Below, piece by piece: positions 24,853-37,229 of a stretch of DNA of 64,000 bases. Below the pieces are notes generated by a model, which made no database searches, had not been told where the DNA came from, and saw only the letters and a program-made list of their open reading frames with translations. Source of the stretch: Hymenopus coronatus (lineage: Eukaryota; Arthropoda; Insecta; Mantodea; Hymenopodidae); contig CM060900.1 of the NCBI GenBank assembly GCA_030762935.1, positions 368,543,132 through 368,607,131 on the forward strand, read 5' to 3'. Position 1 is the first letter of the stretch. Each line of letters opens with the position of its first letter. Position numbers and translations under genes: made by a program.

Positions 24853-24959
24853 AGTACACTTAATGTCTCAATGTGGCCGCCTTGCTCTTCTGAAACAGTG
24901 TGAAACCTACCAACTGAAGGCTAGGAAGCCGAGCTTCCAAGGAAATGTGCTAACATAGT

Positions 24960-25799
24960 ATATTAAATAACACAAGGACATGAAAACTATTAAACTTATC
25001 ACTTCTCAACATAATTTCCCTGCAACTGTGCACATTTTATGCAACGTCAATGTCACGATTCCATGGCTGCTGTGAACGCTTCTTTAGGAGTCTGTTTTTA
25101 CACTTGGAAAATTGGTGATGCAATAGCAGCACAGAGAGAGTCTTTCATCATGAGAAACAGCCAAAAATATCTAAGAGCCAGGTCAGCTGAGTAGAGAACA
25201 TGAGGAATGACTTCAAAGTTGTTTACACAAAGAAACTGCTGCATCATCCCTCAGCATTCGTTACACCCACCTGGATGGCACTTTTTCACATATTCAGATC
25301 GTCATGCAGGATTGTGTGCATAAATCCCACAGAAATGCCAACTGTGGCAATCTGTTCCACAGTCATATGGCAGTCCTCCAAAACGCGTTTTTCCTCTCGC
25401 TTGATCATGTCAGACTGACTTGTCCGAGGCCAAGATTCCCTCAGTTTGTTGTCACAACGTTGTGCCTTCTTTGAACTGTCGCACCCACAAACACACATTA
25501 GACACATCCTTGACACCTACACCACATATCTCACTTAACTGGCGATGTATTTCAGTTGGTGTCATGCCACGCCAATGTGAAAAACGAATGATTACACTCT
25601 GAAAGCATCGCCATTATAAGTACACAATACATTCCTCACTCTTGCCATTGCCACAAGAGGTTGTGTGTGCCATACAGTGCTGCCATCTCTGTCATGCATT
25701 AACAAAGAGTGCCTACTTACTTTAAAATAAATCACATGCTTTTATCTGTTTCCAGTTCTGAGAAAAAAATGGGAGGTGTTATAACTGGAGTGCACCTTG
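24960..25799 (-). mobile_element. Mariner relic, internally deleted
   Basis: The minus-strand N-terminal half is readable: the HTH segment EICGVGVKDVSN-like, then LRESWPRTSQSDMIKREEKR, HMTVEQIATVGISVGFMHTI and LHDDLNM (25516-25286). The catalytic core is missing and the remainder to about 24960 is decayed 3' sequence. The right end is ACAAGGTGCACTCCAGTTAT (reverse complement) next to TA at 25800-25801. The left end is not clearly defined. Confidence 0.72.
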
Positions 25800-25809
25800 T
25801 AATGAAATA

Positions 25810-26395
25810 AAGTGAAATGCTGCATAGTCTTGTGTTTGTGGGTTATTGTTATGTTGCTTAACCCATTCAGGGATACCCAATAATGGAGGTGAGGTATTAA
25901 AATAAAGAAATATTAAATAAATTAAAAATATTTCAGTATTTTGGGATGCAAATCTCCAAACATATCAGTATGGTCAAATCTCACATACCATGGCTTAGAC
26001 TGCATGGCCATCCAGACACATAACTGCGGCGGTATTATATGATCTTTTAATACTGCATAATAATGAGTGAATTTCTTTTACCCAAAAGAAAAAAGAAAGA
26101 ACATTTTAAAATGCATGTATCTGCATTCAATCAAAACCCACCAGCATCCAACCATGCCATCACTCTGATTACTTTAGTTGGGCCATCTTTTTCCACAGTT
26201 TCTGTTGAATGTAGAAAATTCATTTTGCCTGGATTAGATTCCACTATCCTTAGTTTGATAGGTTGGTCAGTAATATTATGCCTTACACCTAATGGCCATA
26301 AATCTAGATACTGAAGCTTCTTTTATGCCATGGAGGTATACATTGTTATCCATTGGTAAAATGGCTTATTTAGCAGTCATTACAAGATGTCATGC
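25810..26395. other. Intron 2 sequence without recognised feature
   Basis: AT-rich; an 83-codon ORF (26063-26314) shows no recognised domain. Confidence 0.4.
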
Positions 26396-26399
26396 TCAT

Positions 26400-26530
26400 A
26401 TCGCTGAAGGGATTAAACAATTCTGCTATCTATATATATTGCATAGTAAAAATACAATGAAACAGTATGTCTTCTCATGTTTGGGAGGGTTTTGGTATGG
26501 TGTTTTAATAATTCTCTTATGTGCATTGTG
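26400..26530 (-). repeat. 89-bp repeat family, diverged unit
   Basis: The reverse complement reads GAATTATTAAAACACC, CAAACATGAGAAGACATACT and GTTTCATTGTATTTTTACTA, matching the order of blocks in the 21391-21657 repeat. It directly borders the TAG/TAA microsatellite. Confidence 0.6.
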
Positions 26531-26571
26531 TAGTAGTAGTAGTAGTAGTAGTAGTAATAATGGTAATAATA

Positions 26572-26610
<39 letters not shown>
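26529..26610. repeat. (TAG)n/(TAA)n microsatellite
   Basis: TAG repeats (26529-26555) grade into TAA repeats up to the mariner end at 26611. Confidence 0.95.
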
Positions 26611-26611
<1 letters not shown>

Positions 26612-26651
26612 AAGGGTCGGCTGATAAGTCCCGGGCCTCTCAATTAAAACA

Positions 26652-26709
<58 letters not shown>

Positions 26710-27767
26710 TGCTTTACTCCTCAACATAATCTCCAGGAGAGTTAATATATTTGTCATATCTGTGTTCTAATTTAATTAAACCATCTCTGTAGTGTGATTT
26801 ATCAAGGTCCTCAAAATAGCTGTTTACTGCATTAATGACCTTGTTGCTGTGAAATCTTCGTCTTCCAAGAAATTTTTTGGGGTTTGGGAACATGTGGTAG
26901 TCACTGGGTGCTAGATCTGGCAAATAGGGTGGATGTTCAAGTAATTGGAACTTTAATTCACACATTTTTTACCCTTTTCCAAATAATCAATAAAAATAAT
27001 TCCCTGTGCATCCCAGAAAACGTATGCCATAACCTTGTTAGCTTACAAAATTGACTTTGCCTTTTTTTGGAGTTGGTTCACCTGGTGCAATCCACTGTTT
27101 TGACTGATTTATTTTCTGGAGTGTAGTGGTGTATCCAAATTTCATCCATGATAATAAGCCATCTAAAACATTCACCAGGATTTTTATGGTAGACCTCCAC
27201 ATTCTTAACAGAAACAGTTTTTCTTTGCAGCTTTTGATCAGATGTCAACAAACGCAGCACCCATCTTGCACAGACCTTGTGAAAGCCCAAAACATTACTT
27301 AAAATATTAGCTGCATGTTCTTTTGATATGTTTACAGTCTCTGCTATCTCCAACTTTAATCTGCAGTCTTCCAGTACTAAACAATGATTTTTTTTCAATG
27401 ATCTCTGGAGTGTTCACTTCTACAGGGCATCCAAAGTGAGGCTCATCACAGAGCTCAAACATCCCATCTTAAACTCTGCAACCCACCTTTTAATCATTGA
27501 ATATGAAGGGGCAGAGTCTTTCAATGTACTGTCCATTTCCTCCTTGATTTCTTTAGGCGTTAAGCCTTTCAAATGGAAGTATTTAATCACTGCTCATTTT
27601 TCCAAATCCTCCATTTTCCTGAAAATTTGTCTTGTTTAAAATGCTGTCATTCAAAAACTAAACAAGCTATTGACCTGTAACTATGGGTACACACTAGCCT
27701 AGAGTTAAATTATACGATGCTATGTCTAACTGGCCTAGTGGCACCTTATCTTATAAGTTGATCCTCG
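26611..27767 (-). mobile_element. Mariner element with deleted core
   Basis: TA flanks at 26609-26610 and 27768-27769. Ends CAAGGGTCGGCTGATAAG and, reverse complement from the right, CGAGGATCAACTTATAAG. Minus-strand pieces: HTH region NISKEHAANILSNVLGFHKV (27398-27078), first-aspartate block IIMDEIWIHHYTPENK, then HPPYLPDLAPSDYHMFPNP and the C-terminal RYDKYINSPGDYVEE (26965-26714). The stretch holding the second aspartate (QQDNA-type) is missing at about 26965, between FIDYLEKGK and LEHPPY. A T54 tract lies just inside the left end (26655-26708). Confidence 0.85.
26655..26708. repeat. T54 homopolymer
   Basis: Unbroken thymidine run inside the left end of the mariner at 26611; its length may be affected by sequencing. 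Confidence 0.95.
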
Positions 27768-27784
27768 TAGTAGTAATCGTAATA

Positions 27785-27880
27785 ATAATTCAGTGAAACA
27801 CTACATGCTTGCTTGGTTTACTTCACAGCACTTTAATAATTCTGCTATGCCTGTAGCAGAGAAAGTCTCAATAACATTAG
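27785..27880 (-). repeat. 89-bp repeat family, unit right of the mariner
   Basis: The reverse complement reads CATAGCAGAATTATTAAAGT, CAAGCAAGCATGTAGTG and TTTCACTGAATTATTATTA, matching units at 21391-21657. With 26400-26530 it shows that the mariner landed in an array of this repeat. Confidence 0.65.
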
Positions 27881-27884
27881 TGGA

Positions 27885-28832
27885 AAAGATACTAACACCC
27901 TTTTAGTTTGTTTATACTAGTCTTGTATATCATCACAGACAATACACTCTATTGAACACTAGATAACTACCTCTCACTGAGCACTCTGCTCACTGTCTCT
28001 GCTGATAAGCAAAAGGGGTAGAACGAAGATAGATCATGCTATTTGCACCAGTCTCCCATTGATCTGTTTTTCCTTGGAATTACCCCATTTAGCTCTGAAA
28101 CTCTTAATGCATGAAAAGATATCTGCACACGTCAAATACAATGCTTTTGGGTCACCTGGTGTAAATATGTACAAAGTTTCTTAATATTCTTGGTTCCTCG
28201 TAAGCATTTTATAAATTGAGTTAGTCAAATTATGAAATGTAAATGATTCAGTTATTTGATATGTTTGGAATATTATGACAGTTTTTACATTAATAATCTA
28301 GCAAGGGATTATGTTTTAAGTAAGGATTTATGGCAGTTGTGCCATGAAGTAAGATATTGTGGTCTATATTCAATATTTTTGTAAAATTATTTATATTTCA
28401 ATATTTATCCTGTATTTTGAATGTGTTTTATCATTCCATTTTGCAGAATAACTTCAAAGTAAAACATAGTTAGGGGTTCTTATTCTGCAGATTATAAATT
28501 TCTAGATAAAACCTTGCACATCAATTTGCTTATAAAATAAATGCTTCTTTAAGCAGTTTGTCATAAGGAGTTGCTTATTCACAATGTTACTTCTTGAGAC
28601 ACTAAACATAACAAGATATACATTTTATTTATTTAAGGAGGTATTAAGTTATTAATTAAGATTCATGAATCTGACCATTTATGTGTTTAGTGAGCTACTA
28701 AGTCTTATATTTTGATTATATTTATAACTGTAATATTTGTAAGCAAAACTGCATTTATGTTTAATAAATGCATAGCTATGACATGCATTGAATTTATACT
28801 TGAAAATTACAAAGGGATTTCACATTTTAAAG
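27885..28832. other. End of intron 2, no transposon recognised
   Basis: Very AT-rich; ends in the Arf1 acceptor at 28831-28832. Confidence 0.5.
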
Positions 28833-28958
28833 CTTCAAGAAGATGAATTGAGAGATGCAGTTTTGCTGGTGTTTGCAAACAAACAAGACCTACCAAATGC
28901 GATGAGTGCAGCTGAACTTACGGACAAGTTAGGTCTGAATCAACTGCGCAATCGTCAT
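28833..28958 (+). CDS. Arf1: Arf1 internal exon, residues 111-152 (NKQD box)
   Basis: Second Arf1 exon in the window, 42 whole codons (phase 0 at both ends) from [10 protein letters not shown] to LRNRH. It carries the guanine-specificity motif NKQD (residues 126-129) followed by [19 protein letters not shown]. The acceptor is AAAG at 28829-28832, with a weak pyrimidine tract. The donor is a perfect GTAAGT directly after CAT (His152). Joining it to the exon ending at 1805 gives [13 protein letters not shown], the expected insect Arf1 sequence. The intron before it is 27,027 bp and the one after it 30,601 bp. Confidence 0.97.
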
Positions 28959-31900
28959 GTAAGTATGACTTCAGTAACTGTGCATGCATATAGGACTCTT
29001 TAATACATGTATAAGTTGTCAAGGCTTTTCCTGTGCTGTACTTAACTGAAAAACAGCAGGATCTGATACAGTGGGAAGTACAGTTCAGGTTTTAAGCCTA
29101 TAGATAAAGGGTGAGAGAAGTGAGTACATGACAGAATGAATAAACATTAATACTACTCATATGTAAAGAAGCTTATATTGCAAATAGAGAATTTCGTGTA
29201 CAAATCCATGGACACACAGCTTGCTGGATCATCTATTACTGGGCACAGAAGTGAAAAACAGGTAAAGCAAGGATGAAAGTTTAAAATGGTGAAGGAACCG
29301 TAATTTAAATGATCTTAATTGCCACATACAAGGAAAGCTTGTCATCCATTGCACAAATAGGAATAGAACACTTTTGTTGCACATGTGCATGGATTATTGT
29401 GCACCATCAGGCAGCAGGAAGTCATAGTACCATTTCAGTTCTACATTTGACATTCATTCATTCTTAAACTGAATTTTGTAAATGTTAAGTATCTGCATCA
29501 TTATTCATTACAATGTGCATATAAAAATAATATTGTGATACTGCCCACCTGGGGATAGCGGTCATTGTTATGCTAAAAGCTTTTTATGGGAACACTAGAG
29601 CATATGATTTGAGTTTTAGCCATGCCATCAAGTTTTTCAAACTAAATTCAGCCTTTCTAGTATAGCATAATCTATTTCAAAAACAAAGATTAAAAATAAC
29701 AAAAAAAAAACAACAAAAAAACAAAAAAAAAAACAGTCATTGTTATCCTACAGTGGATATAGATGAGATTTCTCATCAAGCTTGAGAAAAGATGGCAGTG
29801 TATGGCTTTAGTAAGTTGACCTTGTGTCTGTTTAATGCTTAGAAATTATGCAATGAAAATGAGCTTTTAAATTATGAGAAAAGGAGATAAATTACTAGGG
29901 CTCAGTGTGAATTTCTAAAGCAAAGAGCTTCATGTTTTTGAGGAGTAAAATACATAACTTTAAGTTCAACAAATGATGCAATTTTAAAATAATAACACTG
30001 TATGGTGCAAGCATGGATATAGGAGCATGCATTTCAGCTGCAAATTTTTAAGAAAACTCTTGAAAACTGTGCAATTGTTTGCTGTTAATGCAGTTATTTG
30101 GTAAACCTTCTTTCACAGAAGAAAGTGAAATTATTAGTGATGAATAATTAGGCTATACTTTGAGTGTAGCCACCAAATATTGTGTTCATCATTTCAGTAG
30201 GAATACTTAGGAAAGTGACTTCTGCATTTGTGGATGTGAGGTATTAAATGAGCTTTTCTGCTGGCTTTGCTTATTATTTTCTCATCTAAAAAAGAGTGTA
30301 GAATGACAGTGGTTATAGTGAATTGAAAAATATTTATAGATTCAGTAAATGGCATAAAGACTCGGCTATTCACATTCAACATTAAAAAGTACATCTATTT
30401 GGAAAGGATCAAGGATAAAGTTCTCTCGTTTAACAATTTCCATTGTAATATAAGTATATTCATTTATTAGCTTTTTAGTTTGATATAAGCAGTTTTTGTG
30501 TTAATTATCTGGTCTGTATTGACTGTTTTTCAGATATTTTTAATCAGTTACATCCCCTAACCAACAAGCCAAGATTGATATTGGTATTGATTTATGTGGC
30601 ATAGTTATAATTTGCACATTTCAAATATGTGTCATTAACCTTATGAATATTAAGCAAATGTTTCCCTCTAAATTAAACGATGGTCCCTTGTGAATATAAG
30701 CATCCAGGAAACAGCTTGCCATAATTTCTAAATCCAATTTCATTGTTCCTTTTAAGGACACTTGGTAGAGACAGAGTAGCAATTTCTATTGTGAACTTCA
30801 ATGAAATGTTTCTTAAGGATTTCTTGAAAACTGTACAAACTATCATAAAGAAAATTTTACCACTTATAAAACAACTTCTAATTCAGAAACCATGGTCAAA
30901 TCATAACTTAGGTTAACAATTGCTAACTTGTTGATATTTCAATAAACAATATTTTATTTTTACATATTAGGTACATTTTTTAAAAAAAAAGTAAATAAAA
31001 TAAAAAAAAAGTAAATAAAATAAAAAAAAAAATAGAGGCTTTTTTTTTTTTTTTTTTTTAGCATTTGTGACATGTATTGTTCTAAACAGCCAGTGGAGAA
31101 AAAAAAATGTATATAATTGTGTATTTTTTTTTAAATTACCATTATTGGTTAAATGTCTTAATCTTTCACCACCTATGTCAAATAACATGTTTTTAAAGTG
31201 ACTACAAAGTCTGAAGTGCTCACCTCGTTTACGAGAAAAATGCACCTAAAGAAGAAGACATATGAAAACTGTTACTTATCTTTTGTTTATTGAAATACAA
31301 GTTAGCAATTATAAACCTAAATTATGACTTGACTATATATATTTATTTCATTGTGGTTCAGCATGGAAATTGCTATTCTGACTCTACCAAAACAGTTTTT
31401 ATAAAGACGTTCAACCTTGAAAAGTTATATAACTATGGTATATTTTATAATCACAACTACATGTCCTGTGTAGAAAAAGGGAAGGAAGGAAAAAATGTTA
31501 GCTTTATTTTAAGTTCTAATGAAGTGATGTTTTGGAGTATTGAAACATTAGACAAGATTGGATAATGATCCCCTTGTAACTGCTTCAATCTCGGAAAATA
31601 TTGTAGTATGAGATTGAATTGCCCTTTTACGGAGTAGTAAGGATGAAATAGATTAGGCTTCCCATTAGTAATTAATTTGTACAATAAAACTCAAAAGTAT
31701 GGTTCTAAGTTCCATATTTGCTGCTGATAAAATTCTGTTTTGGAGAATCTCTTTCTTGTAGTTTGGAGTGCTTTGGGAAATGTTTTACTTTCAGCCTAGG
31801 GACAGCAGATAACCCAGATTTTCTATGCTTTATATCCATTGGCATAAGTACAATATATAGTTACAATTAGTGAGCTGATTCAGTTCTGAAGTGTTGTACA

Positions 31901-32895
31901 TTTATTGTTCAGCTCACTCCAAATTACCAAGGAATTACATATGCAAATGTGCAGCATTTTGAATAATTTTTATTCTGCCTAAAATGCTTGATCTACAAAA
32001 TCAGAACACCCATGTGCAGGTTATGTTCCTGTACAATATAAGTCTTGAAATTGGTCCTCTTGTCTGGGTGTTCACTTTACCTTTTTCAATCAAATAAATT
32101 TTGGAGCTGCAATTTGAAAGCCAGAGAGTACCCTTTTGTCCTGCCAAAAAGCATAGATCAAACATGGAAGCTGATCCAGCTCGAATGTCGCACCTTTTTG
32201 CTTCCTGCAGTGTAGGCATGTGTTTTAGCAATCCCATGTGATTTGAATCTATTGTGCCATTTTCAATTGCCATTCTGTTATAGAGGGCAATAAACAATTT
32301 CAGCAGCTATACTCTGTTATAATATAGTTCTATCTTGATCAAAAATAACTGTGAGGTGCAAATCATTGTGTCAGAAAACCCCAAATATTTCTTGGCTGTA
32401 TTGCTAGTCCTTTTAACCTGCTAAATACTACTGTTGTAGGCATATCCAGTTCTGTTTTCACATCAATCAAAACTCTTAGTTCTGACATACTAAACAGTCT
32501 AAATGTCCTTTCCAGAGTATGATATTTTCATCAACATTTCTACCAGGAATGGAATTTTTTGTAAACTTTGAAATTAAGTAATTAAAATAACCCCTATTTA
32601 GTGTAATTTGTAATTTAGAGCTTCTAAACTGGTGTAGGATATAAAGGAAATTAAGACATACTCTCCAAAAAAATGAAGTAATTAGCATGTGATGTAGACC
32701 AGCTCTTTGACAATGCATTAACTATTAGACCAAGAAATGTGAGTATAGAATTGGGCATTACACTTGAGCTTTCCTGACTTATGCTCTTACCCAAAGCTTT
32801 TCTGTAAAGGTCAGATTGCATACACTTTGTGCATGTGCAACAGTTTCTGTAACTAATCAGATCTAACAGGTCAGAAGTAAAAAATATGTCAAAGT
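28959..32895. other. Start of intron 3, no gene or transposon recognised
   Basis: Begins with the GTAAGT donor. Contains A-rich runs (29699-29733) and, at 30979-31035, two to three copies of a 20-bp unit TAAAAAAAAAGTAAATAAAA, followed by T20 at 31040-31059. Otherwise AT-rich with chance-length ORFs. Confidence 0.55.
30979..31059. repeat. A-rich 20-bp tandem repeat followed by T20
   Basis: AAAAAAAAAGTAAATAAAAT repeated twice plus a partial copy, then ATAGAGGC and 20 T. The A and T tracts could pair in single strands. Confidence 0.75.
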
Positions 32896-32904
32896 GTCAC
32901 AGGA

Positions 32905-34293
32905 CGAGGTTTTACAAGTGTTATGCTAAACATTTTTAGCAGAGATTCAGAAAAACATTTTGTTTAGAGTATAACTATTACAACTTTTCAAAATACTTTC
33001 CCTGAGCATTTATACATTTTTCCATCCTTTGGAACCACTTAGAAATGTCTCAGTCCAAGCTTCTTTAGGGATGTCAAGTAGAGTACTGTTGTATGCAGCA
33101 ATGGCCTCTTCTTCGGATGAAAAACACTGCCCATGAATTTTTTCTTTTGTCTTTGGGAACAGGAAGAAGTCACGTGGGGCCAGTTCTGCCAGCTGTGTGT
33201 GCTGAGGCATGACAGAAGAAGGTGCCCACTCTTTGACTTTGGGAGCTGTGACCTCCATGTGGTGAATGACTTTCAGCAGAAATTCAATAACATATCATTC
33301 AGCATTAACTGTGCAGTGTGTGTCCAGGGTCACGGATGAGATGACCCATCTTGGTGAAGAAAGTGGCCACCATCTTCTTTCCAGAACTCCTTCTCCGAAC
33401 TCTTGTGGGTAGTTACTCACCTGGAAAACACCATACTGAAGATAGCCTCTTCGTTTGGGGGTCATAATGGTAGACCCATGTTTCATCACCTATGACAATA
33501 TTATAATTGTCTATGGACATCCTTTTGTCAAATTTCTCAGCTTAAAATGACACCAATGCACTCTTTGGTTCTTTTGGGCTTATATAAGGGAATGTGGATC
33601 TTGACAGGCATGTCTCTTAGTGAGAAAAAATGGAGTTTTATTTATGGACGCTCTTTAACTACTGTGATTCTCAGCATTCCATTCTCTACTAGGCATGAAA
33701 GAACATTTAATTTTACTCAGAGGCCTCTTTTATCAGGCTTGAGGTTCTTTTATGTGCCATAAGTCTCTTAGTGAGGCTTAAATAATCGTGAACAATGGTC
33801 TGCAACTCAGTCAGTCGAATATTTAGGGTCCCTTCAGTGTCACAAAATGTAGATAGGTATCATTTACAATAATTTTCCTCACAGTATCAATGTTTTCTTG
33901 GGTCATTGCTGTTGCTGGGTGACCAGAACGAGGTTTATCTTCAAGAGATCATCAATCCTTTGAAAATTCACAAACCAATTTCTAACAATGGCACTAGAAG
34001 GGGAAGACTTGCCAAAAACATATACTAGAGGAGAGTACATTATTCTACATTAACTACCTTTTTTAGTCATAATATATCATTGTGCGAAAGTTGCAGCACA
34101 ATGGATCCATATTGCATTGTGTCTGACTCAGCAATACCTGCATCTTTGCTGACTGTTCACAGCATAAATCCTGTGGTGGGAGAACTGTACTGTGCAACCT
34201 CCAAGCTCAAAAAACATCTGTGAAACTAAAAGAATTTCATTGTCACCAAACTTCCAATTTAAGAGTTGCTAAAAACTTTTTACACAGCCCTTG
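32905..34293 (-). mobile_element. Mariner relic carrying a nested SINE
   Basis: Minus-strand pieces: KPGSTIMTPKRRGYLQYGVF-like (first-aspartate region with TWVYHYD decayed, near 33480), then LAELAPRDFFLFPKTKEKIH and SEEEAIAAYNSTLLDIPKEA (33258-33010), the C-terminal end of a mariner transposase. The right terminus is CAAGGGCTGTGTAAAAAGTT (reverse complement, next to TA 34294-34295). The left terminus is decayed and approximate. The 33625-33762 SINE lies inside it. Confidence 0.75.
33625..33762 (-). mobile_element. SINE (5'-truncated) inside a mariner, with duplication
   Basis: Bounded by 13-bp direct repeats GTCTCTTAGTGAG (33612-33624 and 33763-33775). The minus strand runs GGCACATAAAAGAACCTCAA ... 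GGAATGCTGAGAATCACAG, TAGTTAAAGAGCGTCCATAA and ends in an A-rich tail. The last part matches 54325-54375 and 37083-37130. No A/B boxes are visible in this copy. Confidence 0.75.
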
Positions 34294-34295
34294 TA

Positions 34296-35447
34296 TCAGT
34301 CACCTATGTATGAGACTGTACAAGTGTCCACACTTTGGAAAACATGTATGCAGTAAAGCATGTATATGTTTCACATTTATATGTTTTTACACTAATACAT
34401 CCTGGCAGAATTCCTAAGGTTGCTACACAGTTTGATTTCATTTTTACATATTTTCACTAATGTGATAAACTATGAAGTCCTTAGAAGAGTAAAGCATTGT
34501 TTATATATTTAGGGCCAGTTTCACATTTTTAAATGCCTGTCAGAAACTGGGTATCCAGCAGTTACCGTGGGAGTTTTCAAATGAGCAATGGGGTAGGGAT
34601 AAATGGCAAATTTTTAAATCCTATGGAAAACTAATGTTAAACAACAAGCAAGACTACATTTCCAATTTTTTGCTTCCTCTAAACAGCAGAACAATAGATC
34701 AGAGGGAAGAGTAATTATATGAACCAACATATTTTTCCTTGCCTGGCCATGTTTGACATATTTAGTATAGTAATTTAGTATTAACAAGTATACAAATAAA
34801 TATTTGAACATATCTAAAATAAAGCCACTTATGTCTTCATTAAATACAGGTATAGCCTGGTTGTCTCTCTTCTTGACACCGTGGCCATTAATGTCTTGAG
34901 TAGCCCTTAATGCCTCTTTTCGTTCCTGCTTCTTGCTGTTCTGTTGTTTCCCCCATCCCCTGAACTCCGTTCCTACTTCCTTCACCAACCATAACCAGTT
35001 TTCCTTAGCTTTCCTTAAACCTCCCTCATGGCCAACTTTACATCTCTTCTCTTTCTTTATTATCAACATTTTAATAGCCATAATTTTCTGATATGTTGTC
35101 TTGTTTTTAATCCAAAATATCTCTCTCCCTCCTCCATTTCTCCCATCTCCTGACCTCTCTCCCCCTGTTTCCTGTTCTCTCTTAAACACACACATGCACA
35201 CATGCATGCACAGGCTCTTCTAGGTGGGATAGAGAATAATCCTGGCTAATCAAAGCTGGGACATCTGTATTTGAAGTTTGGTATCTTAACCGTCAGACCA
35301 TTAAAGTTGCCCTATTTAACTTTCTCTCCCAAAATCTCTTTGTTATTTTTATTTACTTTAAGTTTTTATTTACAACAGACATTAAAAATTCTTGTCTCCG
35401 TTTCTGTCCTATCTCATTTTGAAAAAGTGTTCTCATTTTTTGTCTTT

Positions 35448-35489
<42 letters not shown>

Positions 35490-35975
35490 TTCCTTCCTTC
35501 CTTCCTTCCAGTTCCCTTGTATTCCCTATTCCTCTCCTCTACATAGCTCTTCCCAATATACCTGTCCACCAATTTATTTCATCTCTTAGATTTATGGTAA
35601 GTCATGTGTTTTAGCACTAGTGGAAGATTTTAGATTTGTTTTGCTCTTAAATATATTGAACAAAATATTCATTTAAATAATGTGTTGTACAAGATCCTTC
35701 AAAACAAAGCAAGTGATATTTTGTAGGCATTGTTAACAGAAAATCCAAGAAACTTTCCACTCCATAGTTGCGCTACATGATGAATGAGAACAGATTTTTA
35801 AAGAAACTGTATCTCTCATAAAAGAGTCTTTGAAGTGATATTGAATATAAACCTATCTTTTCTGATGTGCTTGAGAGCATTGAAAGCTGCTTGGACATAA
35901 GGCTTTAAGAATATTCACCATATGTTGGCTAACTTCCTTGCTCAAAAGTATAAACCATAAATTTCAATTAATGTC
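34296..35975. other. Intron 3 sequence, pyrimidine-rich part unassigned
   Basis: Includes a 197-codon minus-strand ORF (35207-34614), lysine- and glutamate-rich (for example KQQNSKKQERKEALRATQDI). It has no recognised domain; it may be decayed LINE ORF1-type sequence, given the purine-rich strand, but I cannot support that. The remainder holds only a CTTT/TTCC microsatellite. Confidence 0.35.
35443..35509. repeat. (CTTT)n(TTCC)n microsatellite
   Basis: CTTT tetranucleotide run turning into TTCC. The polyphenylalanine ORFs across it are artefacts. Confidence 0.95.
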
Positions 35976-35979
35976 TGCA

Positions 35980-36660
35980 AATGCCATTTACAATTTTCCC
36001 CTTTTTCCTTTTAAATATTTGTCAACTAACTTTTTAATTGTAAATAAACTAGCAGCAGTTTTTCTCCCCCTATAGAAACCCATTTGAAATTCTGAGAAAA
36101 TGTTATATTACTCTAGCCAATGTTGACACCTATTGTTAAAATTCCTGTGAAGATTTGTCAACATTAAATTGCACAGCAGCTATTAGGTTTGTGTACACTT
36201 CCCTTGCCTTTATATGTATGTAGGATGGATTATTGCTTGCTTCCAATATTCTGGTGCATATCCCTTTGCTTTGATTGAATTAAACAGACCCATAGTTAGC
36301 TTTATTCTATTTTCATCACTGCACCATTCTTTGATGAATCCTGGTTGGGTCCAATTTATTCCTGTTGCTTTATTCTTTGTTATTAATTTCATTTATTTAA
36401 CTATTCATCTCTCACTTTACTATCCAATATTTCTGTGTAACTCATTCTAAAATCCGCAATTGGTGTTATCTTGATGCCACAGCCCTTCTCAAATAACATT
36501 TCAAAGTACTTCAACCATTCTACTGGATTAATGCTAGGTTTAGTTAAGTACTTATTCTAACAAGTGTCCTTGTTTACTGAAAAATTGGTTACAAATCATT
36601 CTTTAATTCACAACTGCAAACAATTCACCTGATGCTTCGATGAAAAGGTAGTTGATATGT
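35980..36660 (-). mobile_element. Fragment of the 22-24 kb LINE family
   Basis: The minus strand reads NKATGINWTQPGFIKEWCSD followed by GLFNSIKAKGYAPEYWKQAI. This aligns with NKATGIDGIPAEFLKEWCTE and LFNTIKVKGYIPDKWRKAII of the copy at 23389-24123. Homology at DNA level covers about 35980-36660 and matches 23580-24430. Heavily decayed, truncated at both ends. Confidence 0.8.
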
Positions 36661-37082
36661 TTTCTCCTCATGCCTCTGCATGTTAACATTCCAGTTGAAA
36701 TCTGACTCACTACTCACACTAAATTGGCATACAATTCTTCTTTATATAGCTGTGAATGACATCACAGATGTTCCTGGAAGTTATTCAAAGCTACTGGATG
36801 ATTCTAGCATGTCCCACCTTATGTCTTGCATTCCAAGCCTTCCACTTACCAGCATGTCACCTTTCTGTGTGTATCACACTCCAGCCCCACTGCCCCATAC
36901 CAAAGCAAATGTGAGAGCGGGCGCAAATGACTGTCACACTGCTCTCTCCTCAGGACTGATCCCAAACAGCATCGTCATAGCAGGCTAGACGATCCAAATG
37001 TTCTTCCCTTCCAGTGCAGTCAACTACCTCATGACCCCTCTCCACCATATGCCATGACCCTGTCCATGAAATTAAATGAAAT

Positions 37083-37228
37083 TGAGTGTTATATATGGAT
37101 ACTCTCTAACTACTACGGTTCCCTTCTGAAGGAAGCTACACTAAAGATTTTTACACCCTCCACTGGTTTAGAACCCATGACCTTGGGAACCAGAGGCTAG
37201 CATGTTTACCCCTAGACCTATGGTTGTT
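37083..37228 (-). mobile_element. tRNA-derived SINE with recognisable head
   Basis: The minus strand begins CCATAGGTCTAGGGGTAAAC (A box) and continues with CATGGGTTCTAAACCAGTGG (B box). The tail GGAACCGTAGTAGTTAGAGA, then GTATCCATATATAACACTC, is homologous to the SINE tails at 33625-33700 and 54325-54375. This copy therefore shows the 5' half that the other two lack. No target duplication was found. Confidence 0.6.
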
Positions 37229-37229
37229 G

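Noticed and set aside
26413..26745. Asparagine, valine, isoleucine and phenylalanine homopolymer ORFs
   Set aside because: Translation of TAG/TAA repeats and the T54 tract.
34614..35207. 197-codon minus-strand ORF as a host gene
   Set aside because: No domain, low-complexity lysine/glutamate composition, no splice signals, and it lies within an Arf1 intron of transposon-like composition.
35271..35589. Phenylalanine/serine-rich ORFs resembling membrane proteins
   Set aside because: Produced by the CTTT/TTCC microsatellite.
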